DNA of 31,727 nt, taken from Gammaproteobacteria bacterium UBA2168. Lineage in GTDB: Bacteria; Pseudomonadota; Gammaproteobacteria; Pseudomonadales; Azotimanducaceae. Position numbers and translations under genes: made by a program. The notes under the pieces were generated by a model. That model did not search any database, was not told the DNA's origin, and saw only the letters and a list, made by a program, of their open reading frames with translations. Within the stretch, counting starts at the first letter, position 1; each line of letters starts with the position of its first letter. The stretch spans positions 1-31,727 of the forward strand of contig DCWG01000012.1 in NCBI GenBank assembly GCA_002327525.1, in the 5' to 3' direction. This document shows, in pieces, positions 1-8,290 of this stretch.

Positions 1-313
1 CGCGAAGGATGCCTGCGTTGCAGATGCAGATGTCGATACGGCCGAATGCGGCGACGGCGGCGTCTACCATGCCCTGCGCGTCGTCCTTGCTGGTGACCGA
101 ACCGTAGTGGGCGATGGCCTTGCCACCAGCGGCGTTGATTTCCTCTACGACACCATCGGCCATGGAGGAGCCGGAACCGGTGCCATCACGCGAACCACCC
201 AGGTCGTTGACCACGACCGAAGCACCTTCTTTGGCCAGCAGCAGAGAGTGCGCGCGACCGATACCGCCGCCGGCGCCGGTGACCAGCGCTACCTTCCCAT
301 CGAGCATTCCCAT
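1..313 (-). CDS. SDR family NAD(P)-dependent oxidoreductase, N-terminal part (runs off the window)
   Basis: The reverse strand encodes 104 residues of a short-chain dehydrogenase/reductase, beginning [20 protein letters not shown]. The Rossmann nucleotide-binding motif TGAGGGIGR is near residues 13-21, and the conserved NAG motif of the fourth strand (ICNAGILR) is at the cut edge. The stretch [15 protein letters not shown] resembles the (3R)-hydroxyacyl-CoA dehydrogenase branch of SDRs (multifunctional enzyme type 2), which works in beta-oxidation, but this is only a resemblance. The catalytic Ser-Tyr-Lys lie outside the window. A purine-rich RBS (AGAGGTAGG) precedes the ATG at 313; an in-frame ATG at 307 is an alternative start. 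It is divergent from the SDR at 428, with about 115 bp between them that must hold both promoters. Confidence 0.88.
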   Translation of the reverse strand, partial: MGMLDGKVALVTGAGGGIGRAHSLLLAKEGASVVVNDLGGSRDGTGSGSSMADGVVEEINAAGGKAIAHYGSVTSKDDAQGMVDAAVAAFGRIDICICNAGILR

Positions 314-427
314 GTGTCCTACCTCTTGGTTTGTGTTTTGATGTCAACTTGAAGAGCCGGACATAGTAGACGGTGGCTCGAAGAGTTTTCAAGCTCATGC
401 ACATTACCTACAGACAGGGGGAAGCGG

Positions 428-1180
428 ATGGATCAATTGCTGGACTTCACGGGTAAGGTGGCTCTCGTCACGGGTGGCAGCCGAGGTCTCGGCAAGGCGA
501 TGGTACTGGCGCTGGCGGAACGCGGGGCGGATGTGGTGATCACCAGTCGCAAGGCGGAAAGCTGCGAGGAAGTGGCTCGGACGGTTACAGCGATGGGGCG
601 TCAGGCATTGGCGTACGGTTGCCACGTCGGGCACTGGGATGAACTGGAAGGCCTGGTGGATGCGGCGTATGAACGCTTCGCAAAGGTGGACATCCTGATC
701 AACAACGCCGGTATGTCGCCCTTGTACCCATCTCTGGGAGCGATAAGCGAAGAGCTGTTCGACAAGGTGATGGGCGTCAACCTCAAGGGGCCCTTCCGGT
801 TGAGCGCCCTGGTTGGTGAGCGCATGGCAGCGGGGGAGGGTGGGTGCATTGTCAACATCTCGAGTACCGCCTCGGTCAATCCGAGCCCGACGTCGGAACC
901 GTATGGCGCCGCCAAGGCAGGCCTCAATGCCATCACCCGTTCGTTTGCATTCGCGCTCAACCCCAGGGTGCGGGTAAATTGCGTCATCGCCGGACCTTTT
1001 CTCACCGACATCTCCAAGGCGTGGGACATGGAGGCCTTCGAGAAGCGTGCGGAGACGAGCCTTGCCCTGCATCGCGGCGGACAGCCGGAAGAGATAGTGG
1101 GTGCTGCCCTGTATCTGGCGAGCGACGGGGCTAGCTTCACCACGGGTACCACCATTCGGGTGGATGGCGGCACGCCCTGA
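428..1180 (+). CDS. SDR family oxidoreductase (FabG-like)
   Basis: A complete 250-residue classical short-chain dehydrogenase/reductase, the usual length for the family. It has the cofactor motif TGGSRGLG (residues 15-22), NNAG (92-95) and the full catalytic set N118, S146, Y159 and K163 (YGAAK). It ends in the typical strand IRVDGGTP. A basic residue follows the second strand (TSRK, 39-42), which usually favours NADP(H), but that is inference. A purine-rich RBS (GGGGGAAG) sits just before the ATG. The substrate is unknown: FabG-like, gluconate- or 3-oxoacyl-reductase-like members share this architecture. It is divergent from the SDR cut by the window edge and convergent with the ATP-grasp gene that ends at 1214. 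Confidence 0.93.
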   Translation: MDQLLDFTGKVALVTGGSRGLGKAMVLALAERGADVVITSRKAESCEEVARTVTAMGRQALAYGCHVGHWDELEGLVDAAYERFAKVDILINNAGMSPLYPSLGAISEELFDKVMGVNLKGPFRLSALVGERMAAGEGGCIVNISSTASVNPSPTSEPYGAAKAGLNAITRSFAFALNPRVRVNCVIAGPFLTDISKAWDMEAFEKRAETSLALHRGGQPEEIVGAALYLASDGASFTTGTTIRVDGGTP

Positions 1181-1213
1181 GATCCGGACACGAGCCGTGA
1201 GTAATCGCCGAGA

Positions 1214-2062
1214 TCAGGCCAATGAGTCGGCAATGGCCCGGGCCACATCGATAGCGTGGCATTGCTGATCGAGGGAGGCGAGTGTCGCGAGCCCACCCGG
1301 ATTTGCGATGTTGACTTCTACCAGCCAGGGCAGGGCGATATCTATCGCTGCGAAGCGAATCCTGTCCCGTTTCAGTCGGGTAGCGATAGTTTCTACGAGG
1401 CCGCGCTCTTCGGCAGTTAAAGTGTGGGCAGATGCCAGGGCGCCGGCGGCGAGGTTGGCCGTATTGCCGGTCCCGGGTTCGCGGCGGTAGCTTGCGATCA
1501 GACGCCCCGCCGCGACCAGGGTGCGGACTTCCCCACGGGCGATTTCGTTCGTATAGCGTTGCAGGATCAGGTATCGCCCGTCCTGAGCCAGGCGGCGAAT
1601 GGTTGCATGACCTTCTGTGTCGTCGCATATGCGGTGAACGTCTCTTCCGAAGCTGCCGGCTGCGGGCTTCACGATCCAATCACCCGCATCGAGGTGTGCG
1701 ATGAGATCGTCCGCTTTGGCGCTCGCGAACATCGTGGGCATGAATTCGTCCAGATAGAACTTACCGTGCCGGAAGACAAAAGCTTGCACGGGATTGACGA
1801 AACGCTCTGGCTCGATTCGGTGCAACAGCTGGGCACGATCTGCGAACGTCGCATGTGCGCCAAATCCCACCAGCCAGATGAGATCGAATGCCGTCAGCCC
1901 ACCGGCGCTGCTTACGACCCTGCCCGCTTCCAGCTTGAGTGATTCATGGTCCGCGCAGCGCGTCTCCCAATCGAGCGCCTCGAAGGCGGCGGGCAGGCGC
2001 AGGTGATTGTCGTTACTCGCGAGCGCGGCGTTGCTGGTGAGAAAGAGGATGCGTTTGTTCAT
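1214..2062 (-). CDS. GshB-like ATP-grasp ligase (glutathione-synthetase type)
   Basis: A 282-residue protein with the ATP-grasp layout of prokaryotic glutathione synthetase, though divergent. An N-terminal substrate domain (ILFLTSNAAL) contains a segment matching GshB's region around the N-P pair (FVNPVQAF). It is followed by the ATP-binding strand WIVKPAAGSFGRDVHRI, ILQRYTNEIARGEVRTLV, and the metal-binding C-terminal motif LVEVNIANPGGLATL, which carries the E-x-N metal ligands. It is somewhat shorter than E. coli GshB (about 315 residues). It starts 3 nt after the stop of the glutathione S-transferase gene, so the two are co-transcribed, which fits a glutathione or related thiol/peptide role. 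Whether it makes glutathione itself is unproven: the sequence diverges enough that another acceptor amino acid is possible. Confidence 0.82.
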   Translation of the reverse strand: MNKRILFLTSNAALASNDNHLRLPAAFEALDWETRCADHESLKLEAGRVVSSAGGLTAFDLIWLVGFGAHATFADRAQLLHRIEPERFVNPVQAFVFRHGKFYLDEFMPTMFASAKADDLIAHLDAGDWIVKPAAGSFGRDVHRICDDTEGHATIRRLAQDGRYLILQRYTNEIARGEVRTLVAAGRLIASYRREPGTGNTANLAAGALASAHTLTAEERGLVETIATRLKRDRIRFAAIDIALPWLVEVNIANPGGLATLASLDQQCHAIDVARAIADSLA

Positions 2063-2065
2063 GGA

Positions 2066-2668
2066 TCAGGCAGTAATGGGGATGTGCCGCGCCTGCATGC
2101 GGACGTCGTCCAGCCAGCGTGACATATTTGGGAACTCGCCGAGGTCGTAGCCACCCTCGTGGGCGGCGTGCGTGTATGCGTAGAGCGCTATGCCGGCGAT
2201 CGTGTAGCATCCGGCTGCGAAAAATGACTGCGAGCTGAGGTGAGTGTCCATCACATCAAGCGCTGCCATGTCCTTTGGATGATTAGGGGTGAGCAGTTCG
2301 GCCTGTTCTTTGGCCTGGCCGGCGATGTGGATCCAATATCGATTGGTGGCGATGAAAGGTTCGTGGCTGTACTGCTCGAAGAACAGCCACTGCAGCACCA
2401 GCGCGCGCTCATAGGGGTCTTCTGGAACCAGAGGTGAGTCATCGGCTAGATAGAGGAGCATGGCGTTGCTTTCAGCGAGCGGTCGCCCGTCCGGGCAGAT
2501 CAGTAGCGGTACGCGGCCGTTGGGGTTGAGTTTCAGGGAGCCGGGCGTTCGTGATTCACCCTTCAGGATGTCTGTCGGGATGTGCGGGTAATCGATGTCG
2601 AGCTGGTGCAGGACCAGGCGCGCCTTGTAGCAGTTGTCCGAATCCGCCATTTCATATAGTCGGTGCAT
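2066..2668 (-). CDS. Glutathione S-transferase family protein
   Basis: A 200-residue cytosolic GST. The N-terminal thioredoxin-fold domain starts MHRLYEMADSDNCYKARLVL and includes the cis-proline strand GRVPLL and the glutathione-binding ES pair (LAESNAML, about residues 84-91). The all-helical C-terminal domain follows. In that domain the segment CYTIAGIALYAY corresponds to the GST folding motif, usually T-I-A-D-I; the conserved N-capping Asp is Gly here. It is the first gene of a two-gene unit with the GshB-like ligase (3 nt apart) and divergent from nadA. Its length is typical. The substrate is unknown; bacterial GSTs of this kind act in detoxification or glutathione-dependent catabolism. 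Confidence 0.9.
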   Translation of the reverse strand: MHRLYEMADSDNCYKARLVLHQLDIDYPHIPTDILKGESRTPGSLKLNPNGRVPLLICPDGRPLAESNAMLLYLADDSPLVPEDPYERALVLQWLFFEQYSHEPFIATNRYWIHIAGQAKEQAELLTPNHPKDMAALDVMDTHLSSQSFFAAGCYTIAGIALYAYTHAAHEGGYDLGEFPNMSRWLDDVRMQARHIPITA

Positions 2669-2754
2669 TGCTCAGATATCTTGACAAAACTTGAACCAAG
2701 GACCGGTGACCCCATATTGACTAGGAAGGAGGCACCGGTATCGTAGACGCCCCC

Positions 2755-3798
2755 ATGAATTTACCAGACTATAGCCTCGGAGCCGATGAGGTTCCTCTGC
2801 ACGAGGCCTGTCCTATCGACGACGGGACGCGGGAAGCGTTGAAAGAAGAGATTCGCATGCTGCTGCGTGTGCGCGACGCGGTACTCATCGCACACTACTA
2901 CGTCGATGGGGACCTGCAGGATCTTGCTGACGAAACGGGCGGATTCGTGTCCGATTCGCTGGAAATGGCGCGTTTCGGCCGCGATCATGATGCGCCCAAC
3001 ATCATCGTTGCCGGGGTACGCTTCATGGGTGAGACGGCCCGGATTCTGTCGCCGGAGAAGCGGGTGTTCATGCCGACCCTGGAATCGGAGTGCTCGCTCG
3101 ACATCGGCTGCCCGCCGGATGTATTCAAGGCTTTTTGCGAAGAACACCCTGAGCGGACAGTCGTGGTGTATGCCAATACCTCCGTCGAGGTAAAAGCGCT
3201 GTCTGACTGGGTGGTCACGAGCAGCTGCGCGCTCGAGATCGTCGAGATGCTGGATGCGCGCGGCGAGAAGATTCTGTGGGCGCCGGATAAACACCTCGGC
3301 AAATACATTCACACACAAACCGGCGCGGACATGGTGTTATGGAGCGGGGCTTGCGTCGTACACGAGGAATTCAAGGCCAAGGGGCTGAGGGGACTCAAAG
3401 CGCTGCATCCCGAGGCCGGGGTGCTGGTGCACCCGGAATCCCCTGCCGCGGTGATCGATATCGCCGATGCCGTCGGTTCAACCAGCGCAATTCTGAAAGC
3501 CGCCCGCGAGCTGCCGCACGAGATATTCATCGTCGGCACGGACCGGGGGTTGTTTCACAAGCTTCGCCAGCAGAATCCCGGCAAGCGCTTCATCGAAGCA
3601 CCCACCGCCGGTGATGGGGCCACCTGCCGCAGTTGTGCGCATTGTCCGTGGATGGCGATGAACGAACTCGGTGTGCTGGCAGAGACACTCCGGGACGAGA
3701 AGCGCCTGAAAGCCAACGAGATCCTTGTGGACCCGGAAGTGGGCCGCCGCGCAATGCTGCCATTGACGCGAATGCTGGATTTTCAGGCAGCGAGGTAG
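2755..3798 (+). CDS. nadA: Quinolinate synthase NadA
   Basis: A 347-residue quinolinate synthase that condenses iminoaspartate with dihydroxyacetone phosphate in de novo NAD synthesis, in the cytoplasm. The three [4Fe-4S] ligand regions are visible: [22 protein letters not shown] and [13 protein letters not shown], the last with the CxxCxxC arrangement of the E. coli-type enzyme. The substrate-binding HYY ([15 protein letters not shown]) near residue 47 and SDSLEMA near residue 66 are also present. The length matches the family. The start is the only usable one, because an in-frame TAG lies 33 nt upstream; the AGGAGG at about 2726-2731 is too far away to be a normal RBS. It is a single gene, divergent from the GST and convergent with the CoA-transferase gene. 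Confidence 0.97.
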   Translation: MNLPDYSLGADEVPLHEACPIDDGTREALKEEIRMLLRVRDAVLIAHYYVDGDLQDLADETGGFVSDSLEMARFGRDHDAPNIIVAGVRFMGETARILSPEKRVFMPTLESECSLDIGCPPDVFKAFCEEHPERTVVVYANTSVEVKALSDWVVTSSCALEIVEMLDARGEKILWAPDKHLGKYIHTQTGADMVLWSGACVVHEEFKAKGLRGLKALHPEAGVLVHPESPAAVIDIADAVGSTSAILKAARELPHEIFIVGTDRGLFHKLRQQNPGKRFIEAPTAGDGATCRSCAHCPWMAMNELGVLAETLRDEKRLKANEILVDPEVGRRAMLPLTRMLDFQAAR

Positions 3799-3847
3799 CC
3801 GCCTCAGTTCCCCGCGATTAGCCTTGATGAGACAGTAATTCCCGAGG

Positions 3848-5038
3848 TCAATCTCTGCCGCGCAGCACATCCTGCTCGATGAGAGCGTCGATCTCCTGTT
3901 TTGAAAGCCCCAGTTGCGCGAGCACCTCGTCGGAGTGTTCTCCATGGGCCGGACTGTCAGAAGCGGGTTGCAGGCGCTCGCCCTGAAACTGCGATGGGAA
4001 TCTCACGCGCCGCATGTTGCCGAGGACAGGGTGTTCGAAAACATCCAGCGTGCCATTGGCCTGGTACTGAGGGTGGGCGAGCACCTCGTCGTAGTCCAGG
4101 CATTTGGCGGCGGGGACATCGTTTTCGTTCAGTTTCGCGAGCAACTCATCCGAGGTGTACTTTAGGAACTCATCTTTGAGCAGCGAGCCCAGCTCGTCGA
4201 TGTTGGCGACTAGCTTTTCAATACTGTTGAAACGCTCATCCGCCAGCAGCGGTAGCTGATCGATGGCCGACAATAGTCCGACCTGTTGCCGCTCGTTGGC
4301 CGCAGAGAGCGTCAGACCACCGTCTTTCGTCAACGCGAGATCGTAGAGAAGCTCGCTCAGCGGAGGAAGATGTTCGGCGTCTTCGTCGAGCAACGTGTGA
4401 TGCATGAACCCGTCTGGGAACAGGAAGAAGAGACTCGCGTCCATCATCGACAGATCGATGTGCTGTCCGGTGCCCGTCTTCTCGCGAACGTAGAGTGCTG
4501 CCGTTACCGCCTGAAAAGCCGTGTATGCGGTGATCTTGTCGCATGTCAGGTTGCGGACGAACTCGAGTTCTTCCTTTCCCTGACCCTGTACGGCGGCGAA
4601 TCCGGCCTGCGCCTGGATCATGGGATCATAGGCTGGCTGGTCCCGGAATGGACCTTCGGTGCCGAATCCGGTGATACCGGCGTAGATCAGGCGCGGGTTG
4701 AGTTCGCGCAGCGCTTCGCTGCCGAGTTCCAGGGTGTCCATCACGCCGGGGCGGAAGTTGCAGAGGATGACGTCCGTGTCTTTGGCCAGTTCGCGGATGA
4801 TCTCCTTGCCGCGGTCCGACTTGATGTTCAGACGCACTGACTTCTTGCCGCGATTGCAGTTCGCGAACAAAGCCGAAAAACCGCCTTTGTTGCTGCCGAG
4901 AAGACGCATGGGATCACCGAGCTCTATGGGCTCGACCTTGATCACGCTCGCTCCCTGCTCGGCCATCATCATGGCGGCGAACGATGCCGTGATCATGGTT
5001 GAGAATTCCAATACCTTGATGTCTTGCAGTGGTTTCAC
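3848..5038 (-). CDS. CaiB/BaiF family (class III) CoA-transferase
   Basis: A 396-residue class III CoA-transferase, the family of formyl-CoA:oxalate, carnitine and succinyl-CoA:benzylsuccinate transferases and alpha-methylacyl-CoA racemase. Visible landmarks are the opening PLQDIKVLEFSTMITASFA, the CoA-binding strand VIKVEPIELGDPMR, NCNRGKKSVRLNIKS, YAGITGFGTEGP, and GTGQHIDLSMMDA. D167 (LTCDKITAYTAF) aligns with the catalytic Asp that forms the aspartyl-CoA thioester. It starts with GTG at 5038, preceded by a strong RBS (AAGGGGGA, 5 nt spacing). The acyl donor and acceptor are unknown. With the two SDR genes nearby it hints at acyl-CoA catabolism, but they are not one operon. Confidence 0.93.
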   Translation of the reverse strand: MKPLQDIKVLEFSTMITASFAAMMMAEQGASVIKVEPIELGDPMRLLGSNKGGFSALFANCNRGKKSVRLNIKSDRGKEIIRELAKDTDVILCNFRPGVMDTLELGSEALRELNPRLIYAGITGFGTEGPFRDQPAYDPMIQAQAGFAAVQGQGKEELEFVRNLTCDKITAYTAFQAVTAALYVREKTGTGQHIDLSMMDASLFFLFPDGFMHHTLLDEDAEHLPPLSELLYDLALTKDGGLTLSAANERQQVGLLSAIDQLPLLADERFNSIEKLVANIDELGSLLKDEFLKYTSDELLAKLNENDVPAAKCLDYDEVLAHPQYQANGTLDVFEHPVLGNMRRVRFPSQFQGERLQPASDSPAHGEHSDEVLAQLGLSKQEIDALIEQDVLRGRD

Positions 5039-5145
5039 GTTTGTCCCCCTTCATTGGATGCATACAGGCCGGGTATAGAGTGAGTCGAAGATGATGTATC
5101 AGGTGCTACCACCCGACTCGCCGATACCCTGCCACGTGGGTTCGC

Positions 5146-6369
5146 TCAGGAAGAATGCGCGCGCTTCTCCCGCAGCAGCGGCAGTTGATCGTTCGAGTAG
5201 ATCTTGTCGATGAAACGCGGGTTTTTCGACGACATGTCTATCTGGTACAGGGCTGCGTCCTCTTTCATCGGTAGACCCAGGGCGCGACTCAGATTTCGGG
5301 CAAGCCACTTCTCTATCTTGAGCACCACCATCTTCTTGCGCAGGCGTCCCTGCACGTCACGGTTCTGGATGGTCGGCAGGGTGTTGAGCGTGAGGATCTC
5401 GTCGATGGCGGTGCTCGCCATCTTTTCGCGGCCCTCTTCGCTCGCGTAGAAATGGGTGACCGCGAACACCATCTTGCTGGGCTCGATGCTTCTCAGGAAC
5501 TCACAGGACTTCACCACCGTGGAACCCGTACGCACCATGTCGTCGAACAACACGATGTCGTGACCGCGGATCTCCTCGAAAGTGGATTCGCTCTCATCGT
5601 GCAGCTTGATCTCCACTTCCCGCTCTCCCGAACGCTCTTTGTCCAGAAGAATGAACTTGGCTTTGGGTAGTCCGAGCCGTGTAAACATCTCCTTGACGAA
5701 GTCTCGCGCACCCTTGTCCGGCGCGCATAATGCCAGTCCCTCGCCCCCGGGTCTGAACTTGACGATGTCGGAGTTCAGCAGATAGTCGACATATATCTCG
5801 TACGGAATGAGGTTGTGGAACTGGCCGTTGAAAATGTCACTGAACATCAACTGTACGGAGTATGAGTGGTTGTGCACGGTGAGCACTCGGTCGACCCCCG
5901 CGAGCTTGAGCATCTCGGCGTAGAGCTGCGCGGTAAAAGGCTGTCCGTCGAACTTCTTGAGATCTGCCTCGCTGCGCTCGAACAGCGTCTCGCCGAGTTC
6001 GGCCCTCGGGCCCCGATCCTGAGCGCTGTAGAACAGATCGGGCTCCACGAGCATGACCTGAGATGCACCGTTCTCCTTTGCCGCACGAGCGATCAGCAGA
6101 TTGCGCATGGCCAGATTCTGCCGGCTGACCGCCCGGCTGGTGGTACTGACGATGACCACGGTCTTGCCCGAAAGTTTGTCGCCTATGGCGTCGAGGTCTT
6201 CCTCGTCGGAAATGAAGCGCGGGCAGAACTCGGAGTTGGCGAAGTTCTTCATGGCGATGACATCGGCTATGTCCTGCGTCTGTCCGACAGTGAAGGCGAC
6301 GTCGATCGCGAAGGGATCGTCCGAGGAATTGCCGACCACGATGACATCGGCGAGATCAAGCTTGGTCAC
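5146..6369 (-). CDS. Ribose-phosphate pyrophosphokinase-like protein (long form)
   Basis: A 407-residue protein related to PRPP synthetase, about 90 residues longer than the usual 310-320. Matches in order: an N-terminal GNSSDDPFAIDVAF strand; LFYSAQDRGPRAELG, corresponding to the Prs YxRQDR segment; GVDRVLTVHNHSYSVQLMF, corresponding to VDLHAEQIQGFF; ILLDKERSGEREVE; and the PRPP-binding loop VLFDDMVRTGSTV. The ATP-site segments are divergent, so activity as a true Prs is uncertain. Extra length lies between these blocks and in a charged C-terminus (about residues 350-407). The start is GTG at 6369. It has no close co-directional partner: 106 bp separate it from the CoA-transferase downstream. 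It could be a second, specialised Prs or a related phosphoribosyl-metabolising enzyme. Confidence 0.82.
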   Translation of the reverse strand: MTKLDLADVIVVGNSSDDPFAIDVAFTVGQTQDIADVIAMKNFANSEFCPRFISDEEDLDAIGDKLSGKTVVIVSTTSRAVSRQNLAMRNLLIARAAKENGASQVMLVEPDLFYSAQDRGPRAELGETLFERSEADLKKFDGQPFTAQLYAEMLKLAGVDRVLTVHNHSYSVQLMFSDIFNGQFHNLIPYEIYVDYLLNSDIVKFRPGGEGLALCAPDKGARDFVKEMFTRLGLPKAKFILLDKERSGEREVEIKLHDESESTFEEIRGHDIVLFDDMVRTGSTVVKSCEFLRSIEPSKMVFAVTHFYASEEGREKMASTAIDEILTLNTLPTIQNRDVQGRLRKKMVVLKIEKWLARNLSRALGLPMKEDAALYQIDMSSKNPRFIDKIYSNDQLPLLREKRAHSS

Positions 6370-6445
6370 TGAAAACCGCTGGTGGAATGGTCATGTGTAT
6401 CCTAGTACGCCCTTTGCCGTGCATCCACTGGAAAACGACCCCGGA

Positions 6446-7897
6446 TCAGCTGCGTTCGCGCAATACCGTACGCAACTCGATGATCTGCTGGTCTAGTCGG
6501 GCGTGTAGTTGCTCATTGGTGCGGCTGGCGAGGCGACGCGCGTACTCGAGATGCTGAATGGCTTTGTGGTATGCGCCGTGAAGCTCGAAAAACTGTGCGC
6601 GGGCCAGATGTACGCCAACGATGTTGCCGGCCTTGCCCGCGACCTCAGCCAGGTCGTACCAGACGTCGATATCCGTCTTGCGCGCGCGGGCCAGCTTCTC
6701 GAGTACCTGTTCCGCTGCCTCGAAACGTTTCGCTTCCAGCAGCGCGTCGGCGTAAAGCACGCTCAGCGGGGGATTGCCGGGATTGAGTTCCAGGGTGCGT
6801 CTCAACAGGGGCAGGGACTGGTCCGTGAGAGCAGCGTTGGTCAGCGCTTCTGCGAGTGTCGCGATGTAGAGGATGTTGTGTACGTTGGTCGATTGCAGCT
6901 GCTCCGCCATGGCGATGGCCTCGCCATGACTTCCGGAACGGCTGAGCGCCAGGGATAGCCCGTAGCGAGCCGCCAGATCCTCGGGGTCGTCCCGCACGGC
7001 TTTCTCGAAGCGTTTCAGTGCGGCCTGAGCGCTGTCTGCATAGTGGACGATGGCTCGCGCGCGCATGAGTTGATACGGCAACGACGCCGGAAACTCCCGC
7101 GATGGATACTGCATGGCCTGTGAGCGTGCATCCGTGATTCTTGCTTCGCTCAAGGGGTGAGTGGCCAGAAACTCCGGGGGTTTGCGGGTGTAGCGGTAGG
7201 CGCGCTGCATGCGTTCGAACATGCGCGCCATGCCGCGCGGATCCAACTGTGCGTTGACCATGGTGTTCAGCCCGACCCGATCCGCCTCCGTCTCGCGGGT
7301 TCTGCTGTAACGCAGCTGATTGGCCTGGGCCGCCGCCTGAGCGGTGCTGAGCGCGGCAATACCGGCGTCGGATCCGCCGAGCGCTCCGATCATGATGGCC
7401 GCCAGCAGCGATGCGATGGTCGGCAGCGTCTGGGAGCGCTGTTCTTCGATACCCCGGGCGAAGTGTCGCTGCGAGAGGTGCGCGAGTTCATGCGCCACAA
7501 CGGACGAGTATTCGTGGACGTCTTGTGCGTGCAACATGAGACCCAGGTTGATGCCGACCACGCCCCCTGGAGCCGCGAATGCGTTGACATCGGGACTGTC
7601 GATGAGAAGGGTGCTCAGCACTTTTTCGCGCAGCTGTGAATGCTCGGCGAGGCCGATGAGCTGAGTTTCAACGTAGTACTTCAGTATGGGGTCGTCGACG
7701 GTCGGCAGGTTGGCATGCACCTGGCGTAGGAAATCCTCGCCGATCTGCTTCTCGAGTTCGGGTGAAACGATGCTGGAGGAGGCGTCGCCAAGCTCAGGCA
7801 GGTCGTTACCCTCCGCGACGACGGGCGGCGGTGTGGCTAGTGCCAACGCACACCACAGGGTCAAGGCTTTCCTGAAGTGAGTCATGTTCCGGATCAT
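6446..7897 (-). CDS. bepA: M48 family metalloprotease with TPR domain, BepA/YfgC type
   Basis: A 483-residue periplasmic zinc protease like E. coli BepA, which degrades or assists stalled outer-membrane proteins (LptD, BamA substrates). It has an N-terminal Sec signal peptide (ALTLWCALALATPPPVVA), the zinc motif H136-E-L-A-H140 (VVAHELAHLSQRH), the downstream RETEADRVG that supplies the third ligand, and THPLSEARI, which matches the BepA lid-loop histidine region. Residues from about 280 onward form tetratricopeptide repeats (for example EALTNAALTDQSLPLLRRTL). The length matches the family (E. coli 487). The start at 7897 gives a slightly longer n-region; an internal ATG at 7885 is also possible. 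It is divergent from the tusA-like gene. Confidence 0.94.
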   Translation of the reverse strand: MIRNMTHFRKALTLWCALALATPPPVVAEGNDLPELGDASSSIVSPELEKQIGEDFLRQVHANLPTVDDPILKYYVETQLIGLAEHSQLREKVLSTLLIDSPDVNAFAAPGGVVGINLGLMLHAQDVHEYSSVVAHELAHLSQRHFARGIEEQRSQTLPTIASLLAAIMIGALGGSDAGIAALSTAQAAAQANQLRYSRTRETEADRVGLNTMVNAQLDPRGMARMFERMQRAYRYTRKPPEFLATHPLSEARITDARSQAMQYPSREFPASLPYQLMRARAIVHYADSAQAALKRFEKAVRDDPEDLAARYGLSLALSRSGSHGEAIAMAEQLQSTNVHNILYIATLAEALTNAALTDQSLPLLRRTLELNPGNPPLSVLYADALLEAKRFEAAEQVLEKLARARKTDIDVWYDLAEVAGKAGNIVGVHLARAQFFELHGAYHKAIQHLEYARRLASRTNEQLHARLDQQIIELRTVLRERS

Positions 7898-8044
7898 AGT
7901 ATATGGACGCCGGAATAGCCCCCTGGGTTCCCTTCGAGGGGTTGACTGGTGTGCCGATGGAAAGGAACCGCGCTGACAGGGTGTGGGTGTTCCCGACCAA
8001 AACGTGCATCTGTCATACTATCGTGGCGACCTCACAGGATACTG

Positions 8045-8290
8045 ATGAGTGAAAAGATGACCGAAGCGTCCGTTATGCTAGATGCGCGTGGGCTGAACTG
8101 CCCGATGCCACTACTGAAGGCGAAAAAGGCATTGAATGAGATGATGGGTGGTCAGCTGTTGAAGGTCCTCGCGACCGATCCCGGCTCGGTCAGGGATTTC
8201 GAGGTGTTCTCGAAACAGAGCGGGCATGCGTTGTTGTCGGCATCGCAGGATGATGACACCTATACCTACGTACTCGAGAAGAAAGCCTGA
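8045..8290 (+). CDS. TusA/SirA-like sulfurtransferase
   Basis: An 81-residue TusA-family protein. It carries the family signature LDARGLNCPMPLLKAKKAL with the persulfide-forming Cys in the CPxP motif (C19), and the rest is the compact beta-alpha-beta-alpha-beta-beta fold. Members relay sulfur for tRNA thiolation, molybdenum cofactor synthesis or sulfur oxidation. The ATG at 8045 was chosen because AGGA lies 6 nt upstream and the protein then has the family length; a longer reading from 7949 adds residues with no homology. It abuts the PerM-type permease gene (stop at 8290, next ATG at 8291), a pairing I recall from other gammaproteobacterial genomes. Molybdoenzyme synthesis elsewhere in the window may draw on such sulfur relays, but a direct link is inference. 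Confidence 0.92.
   Translation: MSEKMTEASVMLDARGLNCPMPLLKAKKALNEMMGGQLLKVLATDPGSVRDFEVFSKQSGHALLSASQDDDTYTYVLEKKA

Noticed and set aside
404..1072. 222-residue reverse frame over the SDR gene at 428
   Set aside because: It is a shadow frame; the SDR has all catalytic residues and an RBS.
7949..8044. Longer N-terminus for the tusA-like gene from an upstream start
   Set aside because: The added residues (MCRWKGTALTG...) have no family match. The ATG at 8045 has an AGGA ribosome site and gives the usual 81-residue length.
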